Part shown: piece by piece, positions 25,560 to 34,072 of the stretch
Position numbering within the stretch: position 1 is the stretch's first letter
Layout of the letters: every line of letters begins with the position of its first letter
Assembly (NCBI RefSeq): GCF_004135735.1
Contig: NZ_CP012670.1
Location: 5,906,501 to 5,970,500, forward strand
Origin: Sorangium cellulosum
GTDB lineage: Bacteria; Myxococcota_A; Polyangia; Polyangiales; Polyangiaceae
DNA length: 64,000 bases
Direction of reading: 5' to 3'
The notes under the pieces: generated by a model
Databases searched by the model: none
What the model was told of the DNA's origin: nothing
The model's input: only the letters and a program-made list of their open reading frames with translations
Made by a program: the position numbers and the translations under genes

Positions 25560-26480
25560 CTATGCCGCGAGCACCGCGCCGTCCACGCTGACGCCGTGAA
25601 ACGTGCGCATCCACCATGTCCCCACCGGGAACAGGACGCTACGCACGCCAGCACACCATCGTTCGAGCGCCGCCCTGTACGACACGCGAAACGCGCGCAC
25701 AGCGGCAGCAGCGGTTCGCCGCGCGTCGCCCTGCTCACGGCCGACGGCGAATGTCGGATTGCGCGCACGCAGCCCCTCGAAGCTCATGGCTCGCTCGTAA
25801 GGGGAGACCTCGCTGGCCCGATCGGCTCCTAGGAAGCGGCGTCCTTGCCCCTCCAGCTCCGCATGGGCCTGCGCTTCCTGGCGCTCGAGCTCGGCAGCGA
25901 CCGCATCACGAAAGCCCTCCGCGTTCTCCTGTTCGATGCCCGGCGGCAGCGCGAGCGGGAGCGTCGCTTCCTCGGCCCACTGAGGATTCTTGGGGTCGAG
26001 GTACGCCGACGGGCGCGTCGCGTAGAGCGCGCCACGGCCGAGCTCCCCCACCTCCACCTTGGCGCCCGGCCATTCCCTCGCATGCCGAACCAGTCCAGCC
26101 GCCACCGGGTTCGCGAGCACGTACGCGATCTTCTCCACCACCGCCGCCTGCGTCAGCAGCCGTACCACGCTCGTGGCCTCATGGTCCCACACCGGACCTT
26201 CCCACTTGCGCAGCACCTTCGTGCCCAGCGCGACGATGCGGTGGAAGAATTGCAAGAAGCGCGGTAGCACACCCTGCGCATCAGTCACGACCAGGTGCAG
26301 ATGTGTCGACATCGCGCAAAGGGCATGAACTTCGACGCCGTAGCGGCGGGCCGAAACAGCGAGGGCGTAGACCAACAGCTGGTTGATGGCCGCATCTGGG
26401 CGTAGCAGCAGGTGCCGGCGCAGGACCCGACGGGTGAGCAGGTAGGTCGCGCCTGGAACGATCTCGCGTGGCTGGCTCAT
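25560..26480 (-). CDS. HUH-type (Y1, REP-associated-like) transposase
   Basis: A 306-residue single-strand-DNA transposase of the Y1/TnpA_REP type. The HUH motif is STHLHLVV (His60 and His62) and the catalytic Tyr is in EKIAYVLANPVAAG (Tyr120). The C-terminal half (about 150-306) is longer than in IS200 TnpA and resembles REP-associated tyrosine transposases (RAYTs) and their solitary relatives. I start at ATG 26480 because the conserved REIVPGATYLLTRR follows at once. No terminal IS200-like ends or second gene were found, so it is probably a domesticated or solitary copy. A dense repeat array begins about 160 bases upstream of its start. Confidence 0.85.
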   Translation of the reverse strand: MSQPREIVPGATYLLTRRVLRRHLLLRPDAAINQLLVYALAVSARRYGVEVHALCAMSTHLHLVVTDAQGVLPRFLQFFHRIVALGTKVLRKWEGPVWDHEATSVVRLLTQAAVVEKIAYVLANPVAAGLVRHAREWPGAKVEVGELGRGALYATRPSAYLDPKNPQWAEEATLPLALPPGIEQENAEGFRDAVAAELERQEAQAHAELEGQGRRFLGADRASEVSPYERAMSFEGLRARNPTFAVGREQGDARRTAAAAVRAFRVSYRAALERWCAGVRSVLFPVGTWWMRTFHGVSVDGAVLAA

Positions 26481-26639
26481 GGCCGGAGCGTAGAGACAAG
26501 CGTCGTGCCGTGAGTCGACGTGAATCATTTCAATGGGTTACTCCGCTCGGAGGGTGGCGGCCGCCGGCTTCCGCCAGATTCCGCCACGCTTGCCGGAGCG
26601 CGATACGCTGGTCCAGCCCGGGCTGCGCGGCCAATCGTT

Positions 26640-26965
26640 GGGTCGCGCCGGTCGCCCCAACCCGGTCGCCCCAACCTGCGGTCGCCCCCGGTCGCCGGTC
26701 GCCCCAACCTGGGTCGCCCCAACCTTGGATCGCCCCAACCTGCGGCGGTCGCCCCAACCTGGGTCGCCCCAACCTTGGATCGCCCCAACCTGGGTGGGTC
26801 GACCCCGGGTGGGTCGACCCCACCCCCCCCAACCTGGGTCGGGTCGAACCGCGCCAACCTGGGTCGGGTCGAACCGCGCCAACCTGGGTCGGGTCGAACC
26901 CAGGTCGGATCGCCGAACCCAGGTCGGATCGCCGGTCGCCCCAGGTCGCCCCGGGCCGAGGCATG
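26640..26965. repeat. Dense GGTTGGGGCGACC-type repeat array
   Basis: Read on the plus strand, the motif GGTCGCCCCAACC (reverse GGTTGGGGCGACC) recurs about nine times with 1-15 bases between copies. Next come two copies of a GGGTGGGTCGACCCC unit, then three copies of a 25-bp unit, AACCTGGGTCGGGTCGAACC followed by GCGCC, then two of AACCCAGGTCGGATCGCCG. It fills the space between the transposase start and the GST gene. Another array with the same core lies at 45 kb. Confidence 0.85.
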
Positions 26966-26980
26966 TGATATCTGGAGCGG

Positions 26981-27631
26981 GTGACCGCGCCCGTCCCCGA
27001 TCCTGACCATATTCCCACCCTCATCGGTCGCTCGAGCTCCCATTTCACGCGCGTCACGCGCATCTTCGCCGCGGAGCTCGAGGTCGCATACGCCTTCGAG
27101 GTCGTCCCCGACCTGCGCTCCATGAACGCCGCGGATTTCGCGGGGAACCCCGCGCTGCGCTTGCCGATCCTGCGGACCGGGGCGACGACGTGGCTCGGCA
27201 CGCTCAACATCTGCCGCGAGCTCGCGCGCCGGGCGCCGGTGCGCCGCCACGTGGTCTGGCCCGAGCACCTCACCGACGCCCTGACGGCGAACGCGCAGGA
27301 GCTCGTCGTGCAAGCCATGGCCACCGAGGTTTCGCTGATCATGAGTCAGCTCGCGGGCACGCCCAGGGACGACGCGCACCTCACCAAGCAGCAGCAGAGC
27401 CTGCTCAACATGCTCACCTGGCTCGACGACAACGTCCAGGCAGTACGCGCTGGCCTGCCCCAGGATCGCGCCCTCAGTTACCTCGAGGTCTGCATGTTCT
27501 GCCTCGTCACGCACCTCGAGTTCCGGAGCCTGCTGGCCACGAGCGGCTACCGAGCCCTCACGGCCTTCTGCGACGAGTACGGCCAGCGCGCATCGGCCCG
27601 GGCAACCACGTATCGCTTCGACACGCCGTGA
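26981..27631 (+). CDS. Glutathione S-transferase-like protein
   Basis: A 216-residue cytosolic protein with an N-terminal thioredoxin-like domain (RSSSHFTRVTRIFAAEL as the active-site helix region, ALRLPILRTGATTWLGTLNI with the cis-Pro) and an all-helical C-terminal domain, as in GSTs. The Ser-Ser-Ser of the first segment is the likely glutathione-activating position. Start is GTG with GGAG four bases upstream. Substrate is unknown; detoxification or thiol transfer is the general role. The repeat array ends only about 15 bases before it. Confidence 0.75.
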   Translation: MTAPVPDPDHIPTLIGRSSSHFTRVTRIFAAELEVAYAFEVVPDLRSMNAADFAGNPALRLPILRTGATTWLGTLNICRELARRAPVRRHVVWPEHLTDALTANAQELVVQAMATEVSLIMSQLAGTPRDDAHLTKQQQSLLNMLTWLDDNVQAVRAGLPQDRALSYLEVCMFCLVTHLEFRSLLATSGYRALTAFCDEYGQRASARATTYRFDTP

Positions 27632-27773
27632 GTCCGCCCGGCGTATCGCCTCCAGCGCCGGGGGGCGCCGTGCGGCATGGCAGGCGCGTAACGCTCCGGC
27701 CGCACATCTGCCTGACGGCCCTGCGGCCCGGACGCTGGCAACCCTGATTCGTAGAATGCAAAGAGGAGCCCAC

Positions 27774-28277
27774 ATGAACCCCCGACCCACTGGCCGCGTC
27801 CGAAACACAGCGACAGGCGCCGATCTCGTGATCACCCGCAGCTTTCGCGCTCCCATCGAGGACGTCTGGCGTAGCCTCACCGCCTCCGAGAGCACGGCGC
27901 GCTGGATCGGCCCATGGGAGGGGGGAGCGGGGCCCGGCACGACGGTGCGCCTCCAGATGGCATTCGAGAAAGGTGCGCCTTCGTGCGACATCTCGATCGA
28001 CGCTTGCGAGCCGCCGCATCGCCTCGCGGTCTCGATGAAGGATGATCACGGCGACTGGCGGATCGAGGTCTCGCTCACGACACAGGGCGAAACCACCGAG
28101 CTCATGTTCGTCCAGCACCTCACCGATCCGGCGCTCGCCGGCGACGCCGGGCCGGGCTGGGAGTATTACCTGGACATGCTCGCCGCCTCCCGCCTCGGCG
28201 AGCCGCTGCCCGACTTCGCCGACTATTATCCGGCGCAGCGTGCTTACTACCTGGGTGACGCACGCGCGCAGGAGTAG
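27774..28277 (+). CDS. SRPBCC (AHSA1-like) domain protein
   Basis: A 167-residue protein of the START/Bet v 1-like SRPBCC fold. It has the usual entry VITRSFRAPIEDVWRSLTAS followed by TARWIGPW, the middle strands, and GPGWEYYLDMLAAS near the end, the classic AHSA1 C-terminal helix. ATG 27774 has AGAGGAG five bases upstream. This fold binds hydrophobic ligands; in bacteria it is often a chaperone-stimulating or stress-linked protein. No partner is adjacent, although the GST gene lies 143 bases upstream in the same direction. Confidence 0.85.
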   Translation: MNPRPTGRVRNTATGADLVITRSFRAPIEDVWRSLTASESTARWIGPWEGGAGPGTTVRLQMAFEKGAPSCDISIDACEPPHRLAVSMKDDHGDWRIEVSLTTQGETTELMFVQHLTDPALAGDAGPGWEYYLDMLAASRLGEPLPDFADYYPAQRAYYLGDARAQE

Positions 28278-28318
28278 CCAGCCCCGGCACGAGACGGCTC
28301 GGCCACGCGCGAGAGCGC

Positions 28319-28590
28319 AACTCCTCGTCCACGGGCCCGGGCGACGGCTGGACCGACGCGAGCTGCGACACGATGTCCAGCGGCCATCTCCAGCACATCA
28401 ACGGCGTCGCGGACGGCAACGGTATCGCGTTATCTCATCCCACCGCTCGGGCGGCAGCGCCTTCATCCTGGATCAGCACAGCACCGGTGCGGCGTTCGTC
28501 AACAACGTCGGCTCTCGCAACGGCGGGCCTTGCATTCGCCGGATCCGCAGCCCCCATGCCGTGATCGTGAGCGACACCCGCGAGGGCTGC
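28319..28590 (+). pseudogene. Frameshifted remnant of a secreted beta-helix-like protein
   Basis: Two plausible protein segments in different frames are joined end to end. The first (28319-28426) reads SSTGPGDGWTDASCDTM then SSGHLQHINGVADGNG. The second, in the +2 frame, reads GGSAFILDQHSTGAAFVNNV, then CIRRIRSPHAVIVSDTREG. Both have the Gly/Asn/Asp-rich strand-turn look of parallel beta-helix proteins. There is no start codon or signal, and a single-base indel near 28420 would join them. The identity is not certain. Confidence 0.4.
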
Positions 28591-28611
28591 CCGCGCGCCG
28601 CGGCGCCGGGC

Positions 28612-29334
28612 TCAGCGCTCGCCCGCGAGCGCGCGCGAGAGCTCGCGCAGGAGCGCCGCCCCGTTGCCCTCGTAGGCCTGTCCGTGCATGCAGGCGAGCA
28701 CGCGGGGAGACGTGGCCGCCAGCTTCTCGAGGAGCCGGGGCGCGTCGCGGCCGTGCGCGTAGTAATCCATGGACCGGCGCATCGCCTCGCTCGGCGCGAG
28801 GATGTCGTCGCGCGTGAGCGCCGGGCGGCCCCCGCCGGGCTGCGTGAACAGGTCGCCGCAGAGCAGCGTCCCGGTCGACTCCTCGAACAGGTACCCGCAC
28901 TCCCAGCCGTGCGGCAGGTGGGGCGCGTCGAGCCAGCGCACGCGGCGCTCCCCGAGCGCGAGGACCTCGCCGTCCTGGAGCGCCCGCGGCGCGCGATCGA
29001 ACAGGTCCGCGTCGACCATCGCGGCGACCCGCCCGCACACCGGCACCGCCTGCGGGGCGGCGTCGAGCAGCGCGTTCATGGCGCCGCACTCGTCCGCCTC
29101 GCAATGGGAGAACGCCACGTAGCGCAGCCGCTCGACCGGCATCACCCGCGCGATCGCCGCGCGCACCGCCGGAAACAGGCGGCGCGGGCCGGTGTGGAAC
29201 AGCAGCGGGGCGTCGTCGAGCAGGAGATACTGGTTAAACGAGAACGCGGTCTCGCCGGTCCCCATCGGCGTGTGCAGCTGGTAAATCCCGTGGGCCACCT
29301 CGGTGACCCGGGTCTCCGTCAAGGGATCCGTCAT
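28612..29334 (-). CDS. Metallo-beta-lactamase-fold protein, flavodiiron type
   Basis: A 240-residue cytosolic protein. Metal ligands match the di-iron branch of the fold: HCEADE (His77, Glu79, Asp81) with Glu in place of the usual His after Asp, then His139 or His142 in DAPHLPHGWE, Asp161 in GDLFTQ and a C-terminal His in CMHGQAY. It lacks the flavodoxin domain of flavodiiron proteins. ATG 29334 has GAGGAG four bases upstream. The Glu substitution suggests a mixed or altered metal site. It may act on oxygen, nitric oxide or a hydroperoxide, or be an unrelated hydrolase. Confidence 0.8.
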   Translation of the reverse strand: MTDPLTETRVTEVAHGIYQLHTPMGTGETAFSFNQYLLLDDAPLLFHTGPRRLFPAVRAAIARVMPVERLRYVAFSHCEADECGAMNALLDAAPQAVPVCGRVAAMVDADLFDRAPRALQDGEVLALGERRVRWLDAPHLPHGWECGYLFEESTGTLLCGDLFTQPGGGRPALTRDDILAPSEAMRRSMDYYAHGRDAPRLLEKLAATSPRVLACMHGQAYEGNGAALLRELSRALAGER

Positions 29335-29359
29335 CTCTCCTCCTCTCCGGCCGCGCCGA

Positions 29360-31612
29360 TCAGCTCGCCGCGGCGGCCTGCTGCGCCTCCGCGCGCGCGC
29401 GGAGGCGCTGCCTCGCGGAGGGGCCGCCCGGGTGGCGCACCGAGGCGACGGCGCGGGCCATCGCGTCGCGCCAGTAGCGGGCGACGTCCTCGCGCTCCGT
29501 GAGCAGGGCGTCGATGGCCCCGTGGTCGGTCTCGAGCTCGACCGAGAAGCCGTCGCCGCGAGGCACCACGTGGACGCCGTGGACCTCCCCCGCGGAGATC
29601 GCGGCGCCGAGCCGGCCCTCGGGCCGCAGATCGATGGCGCCGGCGCGGCTCACCCACGGCGCGACGACGAAGCGGCCCTGCGCGAACGACGCGACCGGCG
29701 CCGAGCGCGCCGCGTACCTGGACGAGAACCTGGCCACGCCGAGGAACGCATAGCCCGCGAGCGAGAGCAGCGCGGCGGCGCTGCCGACGCCGATCGCGAT
29801 GCCGCTGTCGCCCGCCGAGGCGCTCCGCATCACCTGGATCCAGAGCGCGAGCGCGCCGAGCAGCAGCGCGCCCCCGATGAGCCCGTTGCGGGCCGCGGAC
29901 GAGCGCGGCCCCCGGCTCGCGTGGTCTCGCAACACGAGCAGCTCCCCCTCGCTGCGGAGCGCGAACCGCGCGAGCGCCGCGGCCGTGAGCGGCGGCGCGG
30001 GCTCGGGCGCGGGCTCGGGCAGCGACCGCGGCGCGATGGCGTCCGGCGGCTCGGTCCCCCGCGCGGTCTCGAGCGGGACGCGGAGCGCCGCGGCCAGCGG
30101 CGCGGCCACCGCCTCGACGAGCGCCTCCGCCCGCGCGGCCTCGAGGTCCTGCGCCTCGGCCACGAGCAGGCGCTGCGCTGCCCCGGCGCGCCCCGCCGAG
30201 GGCTCCTTCGGCGCGAGCGCGAGCCAGGCGGCGGCGTGGGTCCGCTCGCGGCCGCACGTGGCCGCGCCGCAGCACGGGCGCTGCGCCGTGGTCACCTCGA
30301 CGCGCACGGCCTCGCGCGGCTCGACCGCGCCCTCGCCCGCCGCCCCGGCGCCGCCCTCCCCGGATCGCGCCCCCTCACCGCCGGCGAGCCGCAGCGGCGC
30401 GATCCGGACGACGCTCGCGCCGCGCTCGATCCGGAGCCACACGGGATCGCGCGGCGCCGGGCCGAAGGGGGTGTCCTTGTCGCGCGTCGGCGCGCCGAGC
30501 TCGGGCGCCGCGCGCAGGAGCCGCGGCGCTCCGCCGTCCGCCGCGAGGGCGCGCGCCGCGCCGGCCGGATCGCCCAGCGGGTCGAGGGCGGCATCGGCGC
30601 TGTTGACCCCAAGGGCGCGGAGGGCGTGCGCGACCTCCGCGTCGAACGTTGCACTGCTCGACTCGGGCATGGCGGCACGTTTGCCCCGACGGCGCGGGGT
30701 TGTAAAGCGGGCCCGTCCGCGCCGGCACATCCACGACGCGCCCAGCACGGCGAGCAGCAGGGCTCCTCCGACGCCCCGCGGCCGCCCCCCCGCCGCGCAG
30801 GAGCAGCCCGCGCCGCGCTCGCCCTCTCCCACGCCGTCGCGCCCTGACCCCTCCCCGGCCCCACCCCCTGCCCCCGGCGCGGCGCCGCCCGCGCCGCCCG
30901 CGTCCTCGACGCCGCCGCCCGCGGCCGCCGTCGGGCCCGCCCCCGGGCCGCCGCCCGAGCTCGCCGCCATCGTCCCGCCGATCGGGTAGAGCGCGCAGAC
31001 CCCCTCGATGTCATCGCTCTCGAGCGATCGCATCGTGGTCCCCCCCGGATAGAACCCCAGCATCGTCGCGTCGCGCGCGTTCGTGTGGCCGAGGCCGAGG
31101 AAGTGCCCTCCCTCGTGGGTGGCGATCGACTGCACGTCGACGCAGCCCCCCTCCCCGCTGTCGTTCCAGCAGAAGCCCACGTCGTTGAACGCCATGTCCG
31201 CGTCGTCGATGACGTCATCCGGCCCCCACACCGGCGTCGTGATCGCGAGGATCGCCTCCGCGTCGCCGAACGCGTCCGGCCAGCGGTCGCTGATCCAGAG
31301 GATCACGTTGTCGCCGTCGTCGAAGTCGTATCCCGCGTCCGTGTCACCGAGGTGCACGGCCTGCCACGCCGTGCAGCCCGGGCTCGACCAGGCGGCGAAC
31401 CCGGCCTCGACGGCGGCGACCACGACCCCGGAGAGCGGCTCCGGGATCATCTTCCGGTGGATGTGGTAGCGGACCGGCAGCTCCCCCCAGCGGGGGACGA
31501 CCTCGAGGTCGAGCGGCGCCCACGCGGCGGCCTCGCGGGCCCCGGCGAGCAGCGCCGGCGCGGCGGCGAGCGCGGCCGCCAGGGCGAGCGCGGCCCTCGA
31601 GCGTCCCTTCAT
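29360..31612 (-). CDS. Matrixin-like protease with internal MYXO-CTERM and long extra domain
   Basis: One continuous frame of 750 residues. A signal peptide (1-30) leads to a matrixin-type metalloprotease (35-215) with HEGGHFLGLGHTNARD (zinc ligands His166, His170, His176) and a Met turn at MLGFYP. A Gly-rich linker leads to GAGCSCAAGG at 268, a hydrophobic helix (VGGALLLAVLGASWM) and CRRGR: the MYXO-CTERM sorting signal, normally the end of a protein. Here no stop follows, and the frame runs on from 302 to 750 into a domain with two more hydrophobic helices and a cytosolic-looking end. Met315 (30670) could start a separate gene with only a weak ribosome site. Either a real fusion or a lost stop codon is present. 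Confidence 0.75.
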   Translation of the reverse strand: MKGRSRAALALAAALAAAPALLAGAREAAAWAPLDLEVVPRWGELPVRYHIHRKMIPEPLSGVVVAAVEAGFAAWSSPGCTAWQAVHLGDTDAGYDFDDGDNVILWISDRWPDAFGDAEAILAITTPVWGPDDVIDDADMAFNDVGFCWNDSGEGGCVDVQSIATHEGGHFLGLGHTNARDATMLGFYPGGTTMRSLESDDIEGVCALYPIGGTMAASSGGGPGAGPTAAAGGGVEDAGGAGGAAPGAGGGAGEGSGRDGVGEGERGAGCSCAAGGRPRGVGGALLLAVLGASWMCRRGRARFTTPRRRGKRAAMPESSSATFDAEVAHALRALGVNSADAALDPLGDPAGAARALAADGGAPRLLRAAPELGAPTRDKDTPFGPAPRDPVWLRIERGASVVRIAPLRLAGGEGARSGEGGAGAAGEGAVEPREAVRVEVTTAQRPCCGAATCGRERTHAAAWLALAPKEPSAGRAGAAQRLLVAEAQDLEAARAEALVEAVAAPLAAALRVPLETARGTEPPDAIAPRSLPEPAPEPAPPLTAAALARFALRSEGELLVLRDHASRGPRSSAARNGLIGGALLLGALALWIQVMRSASAGDSGIAIGVGSAAALLSLAGYAFLGVARFSSRYAARSAPVASFAQGRFVVAPWVSRAGAIDLRPEGRLGAAISAGEVHGVHVVPRGDGFSVELETDHGAIDALLTEREDVARYWRDAMARAVASVRHPGGPSARQRLRARAEAQQAAAAS

Positions 31613-31633
31613 CCTCCCGTCATTCTCGCCCGC

Positions 31634-33403
31634 TCACCGGCCCTCCACCAGCACCTCGAGCTCCTCGGGCTCCGCGCCCCCCTCGAGGGGCAGCCTCACC
31701 TCGACCCCCTCGTGGACGGGCAGGATCGCCGGGATGGGCCAGGCGCGCGGCGCGCGGCCCTCGTCCGCCGCGACCTCGCGGAGCGTGACGCCGCGCTGCG
31801 GGGCCACGCTGCCGTTGAAGAGGCAGGCGCGCAGCCGCCCCTCCTCCACCCGGACCGAGCAGGGGACGACCTCGGCCGTCGCGCGCCGGATCCGCGAGAG
31901 CGTCGCCTCCTCCTCGGGCGCGGCGGGCAGGAGCGACAGCAGCGCCTCGTGGGCGCGCGGATCCCGGTGCCACGCGAGCATCATCGCCGCGTGGATGCGC
32001 ACGACGCGGTAACGCGCGCGCGTCAGCTCGAAGAACGCGTCCGGCGGCGCCGGCGCGATCCGGCCGCCGAGCATGCCCGTCACCTCCGGCTCGATCTGCA
32101 CCTCCGTGCCGGGCGCCTCGACGTGCCACTTCACCGCGCGCCCGGGCGCGAGCTCGCCCTCCCAGAACAGCCCGCGCTCGGTGATCCCGGCGCGCTCGCC
32201 GCGGTGGTTGCGCCGCGCGAACGTGAGCAGCACGCGAAAATCGCTGAGGGGCTCGGCGCTGTTGTTGACGACCGCGAGCTCGAACTTGTACCGGCCGCGC
32301 GCCGGCCGCCGCGCGGCCTTGCCCCCGTCGCCCCCCTCGCCCGCCCCGCCGTACCGCCTGAGGATCGGCGCGATCACCCCCGCGCCGTCCTCTGGCCCGG
32401 TCGCTCCGAGCACGCTGAGGATCGGCACCCCCTGCTTCCAGAGCGGCGAATCCGCGCGGTCGCAGAGGCAGTGCGCGAGCGACAGCTCGGCGCGCTCGCG
32501 GCGCTCGCTCTCGAGGACCGCGGCCGACACGCCGCGCGCCGCCGGCCCGAGGCCGCGCGCCGCCGGCTGCCCGGTCGGGGGCAGATCCCGGGGCGTCGCG
32601 AAGCGCTTCACGAACGCCATCGTCCCCACGATGCCGACCACGGCGAGCGCCGCGGGCACGAGCACGCGGGCCCGGAGCGGGAGCGCGTCGGCCCCCTCCT
32701 CGGCGCCGCGGGACGGTGGGGCCGGCGGCGCGGCGAGCGGCGTCGGCCGGGGCGCGAAGGCGGGCGCCGGGGCGCCGGCGTCCGGGCCCGCGAGCCGGTC
32801 CGGCGCGAAGCCCATGCGGCGCGACAGCTCCGCCATGAGCGCGTCGCGCAGGCGGTCCGAGGGGGGCCCGCCCCAGGCCGCGAGCCGCGCGGCGAAGCGC
32901 AGCGCGAGCCAGATCGCGAGCGCGACGAGGAGCGCGAGCGACGCGGTCCCGAGCGGGCCGCTCGCGAGGTCGTCCGGGGACAGCGCCGCGGCGAGCACGC
33001 CGACCGGCGCCGGCGCGACCCAGCTCGCCAGGCGGGCGCGCAGGCGCGCGCGGTACGCGCTCTCCATCGCCTCCATCGCCGCGGGCGAGGTCACGCCGGG
33101 CACGCCGGGCAGGTCGCCCTCGAACCGCGCGAGCACGAAGCAGTTGTGCGGCGCGCACGCGGACGGATCGAGCGCGACGCACAGCGACTTGCCGCGCCGG
33201 AAGAGGCCGCGGACCGCGGTGTAGGGCACCGCGAAGCGGACCGGGGCGGCCACGGCGCCCAGGGCGAACCCCTCGGAGTAGCCGGCGACGTGGACGAGCT
33301 CCACCTCCAGCTCCGTCTCGGCGCAGGTGAAGCGCACCGCACCGACGGCATTGGCGCCCCCCTCGGCGATCGCCAGGGCAGCGACGGAGAACGCGCGGGC
33401 CAA
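31634..33403 (-). CDS. Uncharacterised membrane protein
   Basis: About 589 residues with a TTG start. The N-terminal half has a beta-rich domain (15-110) with CAPHNCFVLARFEGDLPG, a hydrophobic helix near 145-170 (TASLALLVALAIWLALRF) and another near 245-265 (VLVPAALAVVGIVGTMAFV). The C-terminal half has a Cys pair (LAHCLCDRA) and an immunoglobulin-like beta domain (YKFELAVVNNSAEPLSDFRV to TEVQIEPEVTG). It is not a recognised family. The layout suggests an envelope-anchored protein that presents an exported beta domain. It lies in the same direction as, and 22 bases upstream of, the matrixin gene. Confidence 0.6.
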   Translation of the reverse strand: MARAFSVAALAIAEGGANAVGAVRFTCAETELEVELVHVAGYSEGFALGAVAAPVRFAVPYTAVRGLFRRGKSLCVALDPSACAPHNCFVLARFEGDLPGVPGVTSPAAMEAMESAYRARLRARLASWVAPAPVGVLAAALSPDDLASGPLGTASLALLVALAIWLALRFAARLAAWGGPPSDRLRDALMAELSRRMGFAPDRLAGPDAGAPAPAFAPRPTPLAAPPAPPSRGAEEGADALPLRARVLVPAALAVVGIVGTMAFVKRFATPRDLPPTGQPAARGLGPAARGVSAAVLESERRERAELSLAHCLCDRADSPLWKQGVPILSVLGATGPEDGAGVIAPILRRYGGAGEGGDGGKAARRPARGRYKFELAVVNNSAEPLSDFRVLLTFARRNHRGERAGITERGLFWEGELAPGRAVKWHVEAPGTEVQIEPEVTGMLGGRIAPAPPDAFFELTRARYRVVRIHAAMMLAWHRDPRAHEALLSLLPAAPEEEATLSRIRRATAEVVPCSVRVEEGRLRACLFNGSVAPQRGVTLREVAADEGRAPRAWPIPAILPVHEGVEVRLPLEGGAEPEELEVLVEGR

Positions 33404-33522
33404 GGTGGGCGCAACCTAACCGCGCGGGCCGGAGCGCTGCAACGGAAACCCGGCCCTCCGGGGCGCCCGGGAGCGGGCCGTGACCGTTGATCGCCCCGCT
33501 CCGGGTGCGTAAGACGTGCGCC

Positions 33523-34056
33523 ATGAAGCTCACCCAACTGGTCCTCGCCGTCTCCTTCGCCGTCGTCCTCGGCCCGGCCGCGGGTTGCGAGGAGAAGGTC
33601 CCCGAGCCGGAGCTGCCGCCGGGCAGCGCCGTGCCCGCCGTGAAGCCCCCCGAGCCGGAGCCCGCCGACCTGATCAAGGAAGACATCACCGTGGGCACCG
33701 GCGCCGAGGCGAAGGACGGCGACCGGGTCCGCGTCCACTACACGGGGCGGCTGCTGAAGAACAACGCCGAGTTCGACTCGTCCGTCGGCAAGGAGCCGTT
33801 CGAGTTCACGATCGGCGAGGCCCAGGTCATCAAGGGCTGGGATCTGGGCGTGGTCGGGATGAAGGTGGGCGGCAAGCGCAAGCTCACGATCCCCTCGCGC
33901 CTCGCCTATGGCGAGGCCGGCTCCCCGCCGAAGATCCCGGGCAAGGCGACGCTCGTCTTCGACATCGAGCTGCTCGGCGTCGGCGACGAGGGCAAGGACG
34001 ACGAGGCCGGCGCCGCGGCGGCCGGGAAGAAGGACGCGCCCAAGGCGGCGAAGTGA
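33523..34056 (+). CDS. FKBP-type peptidyl-prolyl isomerase lipoprotein
   Basis: A 177-residue periplasmic or outer-membrane lipoprotein. The signal ends LGPAAGCEE, a lipobox; a Pro-rich spacer leads to one complete FKBP domain (about 60-160) with VRVHYTGRLLKNNAEFDSS, QVIKGWDLGVVGMKVGGKRK and IPSRLAYGEAG. These include the aromatic pocket residues Tyr, Phe and Trp. ATG 33523 follows a weak ribosome site; an open frame extends 12 codons upstream. It is expected to speed proline isomerisation of exported proteins. Its charged tail (GKKDAPKAAK) is low complexity. It ends 16 bases from the convergent aminotransferase gene. Confidence 0.9.
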   Translation: MKLTQLVLAVSFAVVLGPAAGCEEKVPEPELPPGSAVPAVKPPEPEPADLIKEDITVGTGAEAKDGDRVRVHYTGRLLKNNAEFDSSVGKEPFEFTIGEAQVIKGWDLGVVGMKVGGKRKLTIPSRLAYGEAGSPPKIPGKATLVFDIELLGVGDEGKDDEAGAAAAGKKDAPKAAK

Positions 34057-34072
34057 TCCGGGGCCGCCGCGC

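Noticed and set aside
25560..26480. The HUH transposase as part of a complete IS200/IS605 element
   Set aside because: No TnpB gene and no pair of terminal hairpins flank it, and the protein is longer than IS200 TnpA.
26640..26965. The 26.6-kb array as a CRISPR
   Set aside because: Repeats are short, overlap, have no unique spacers of constant length, and no cas gene is present.
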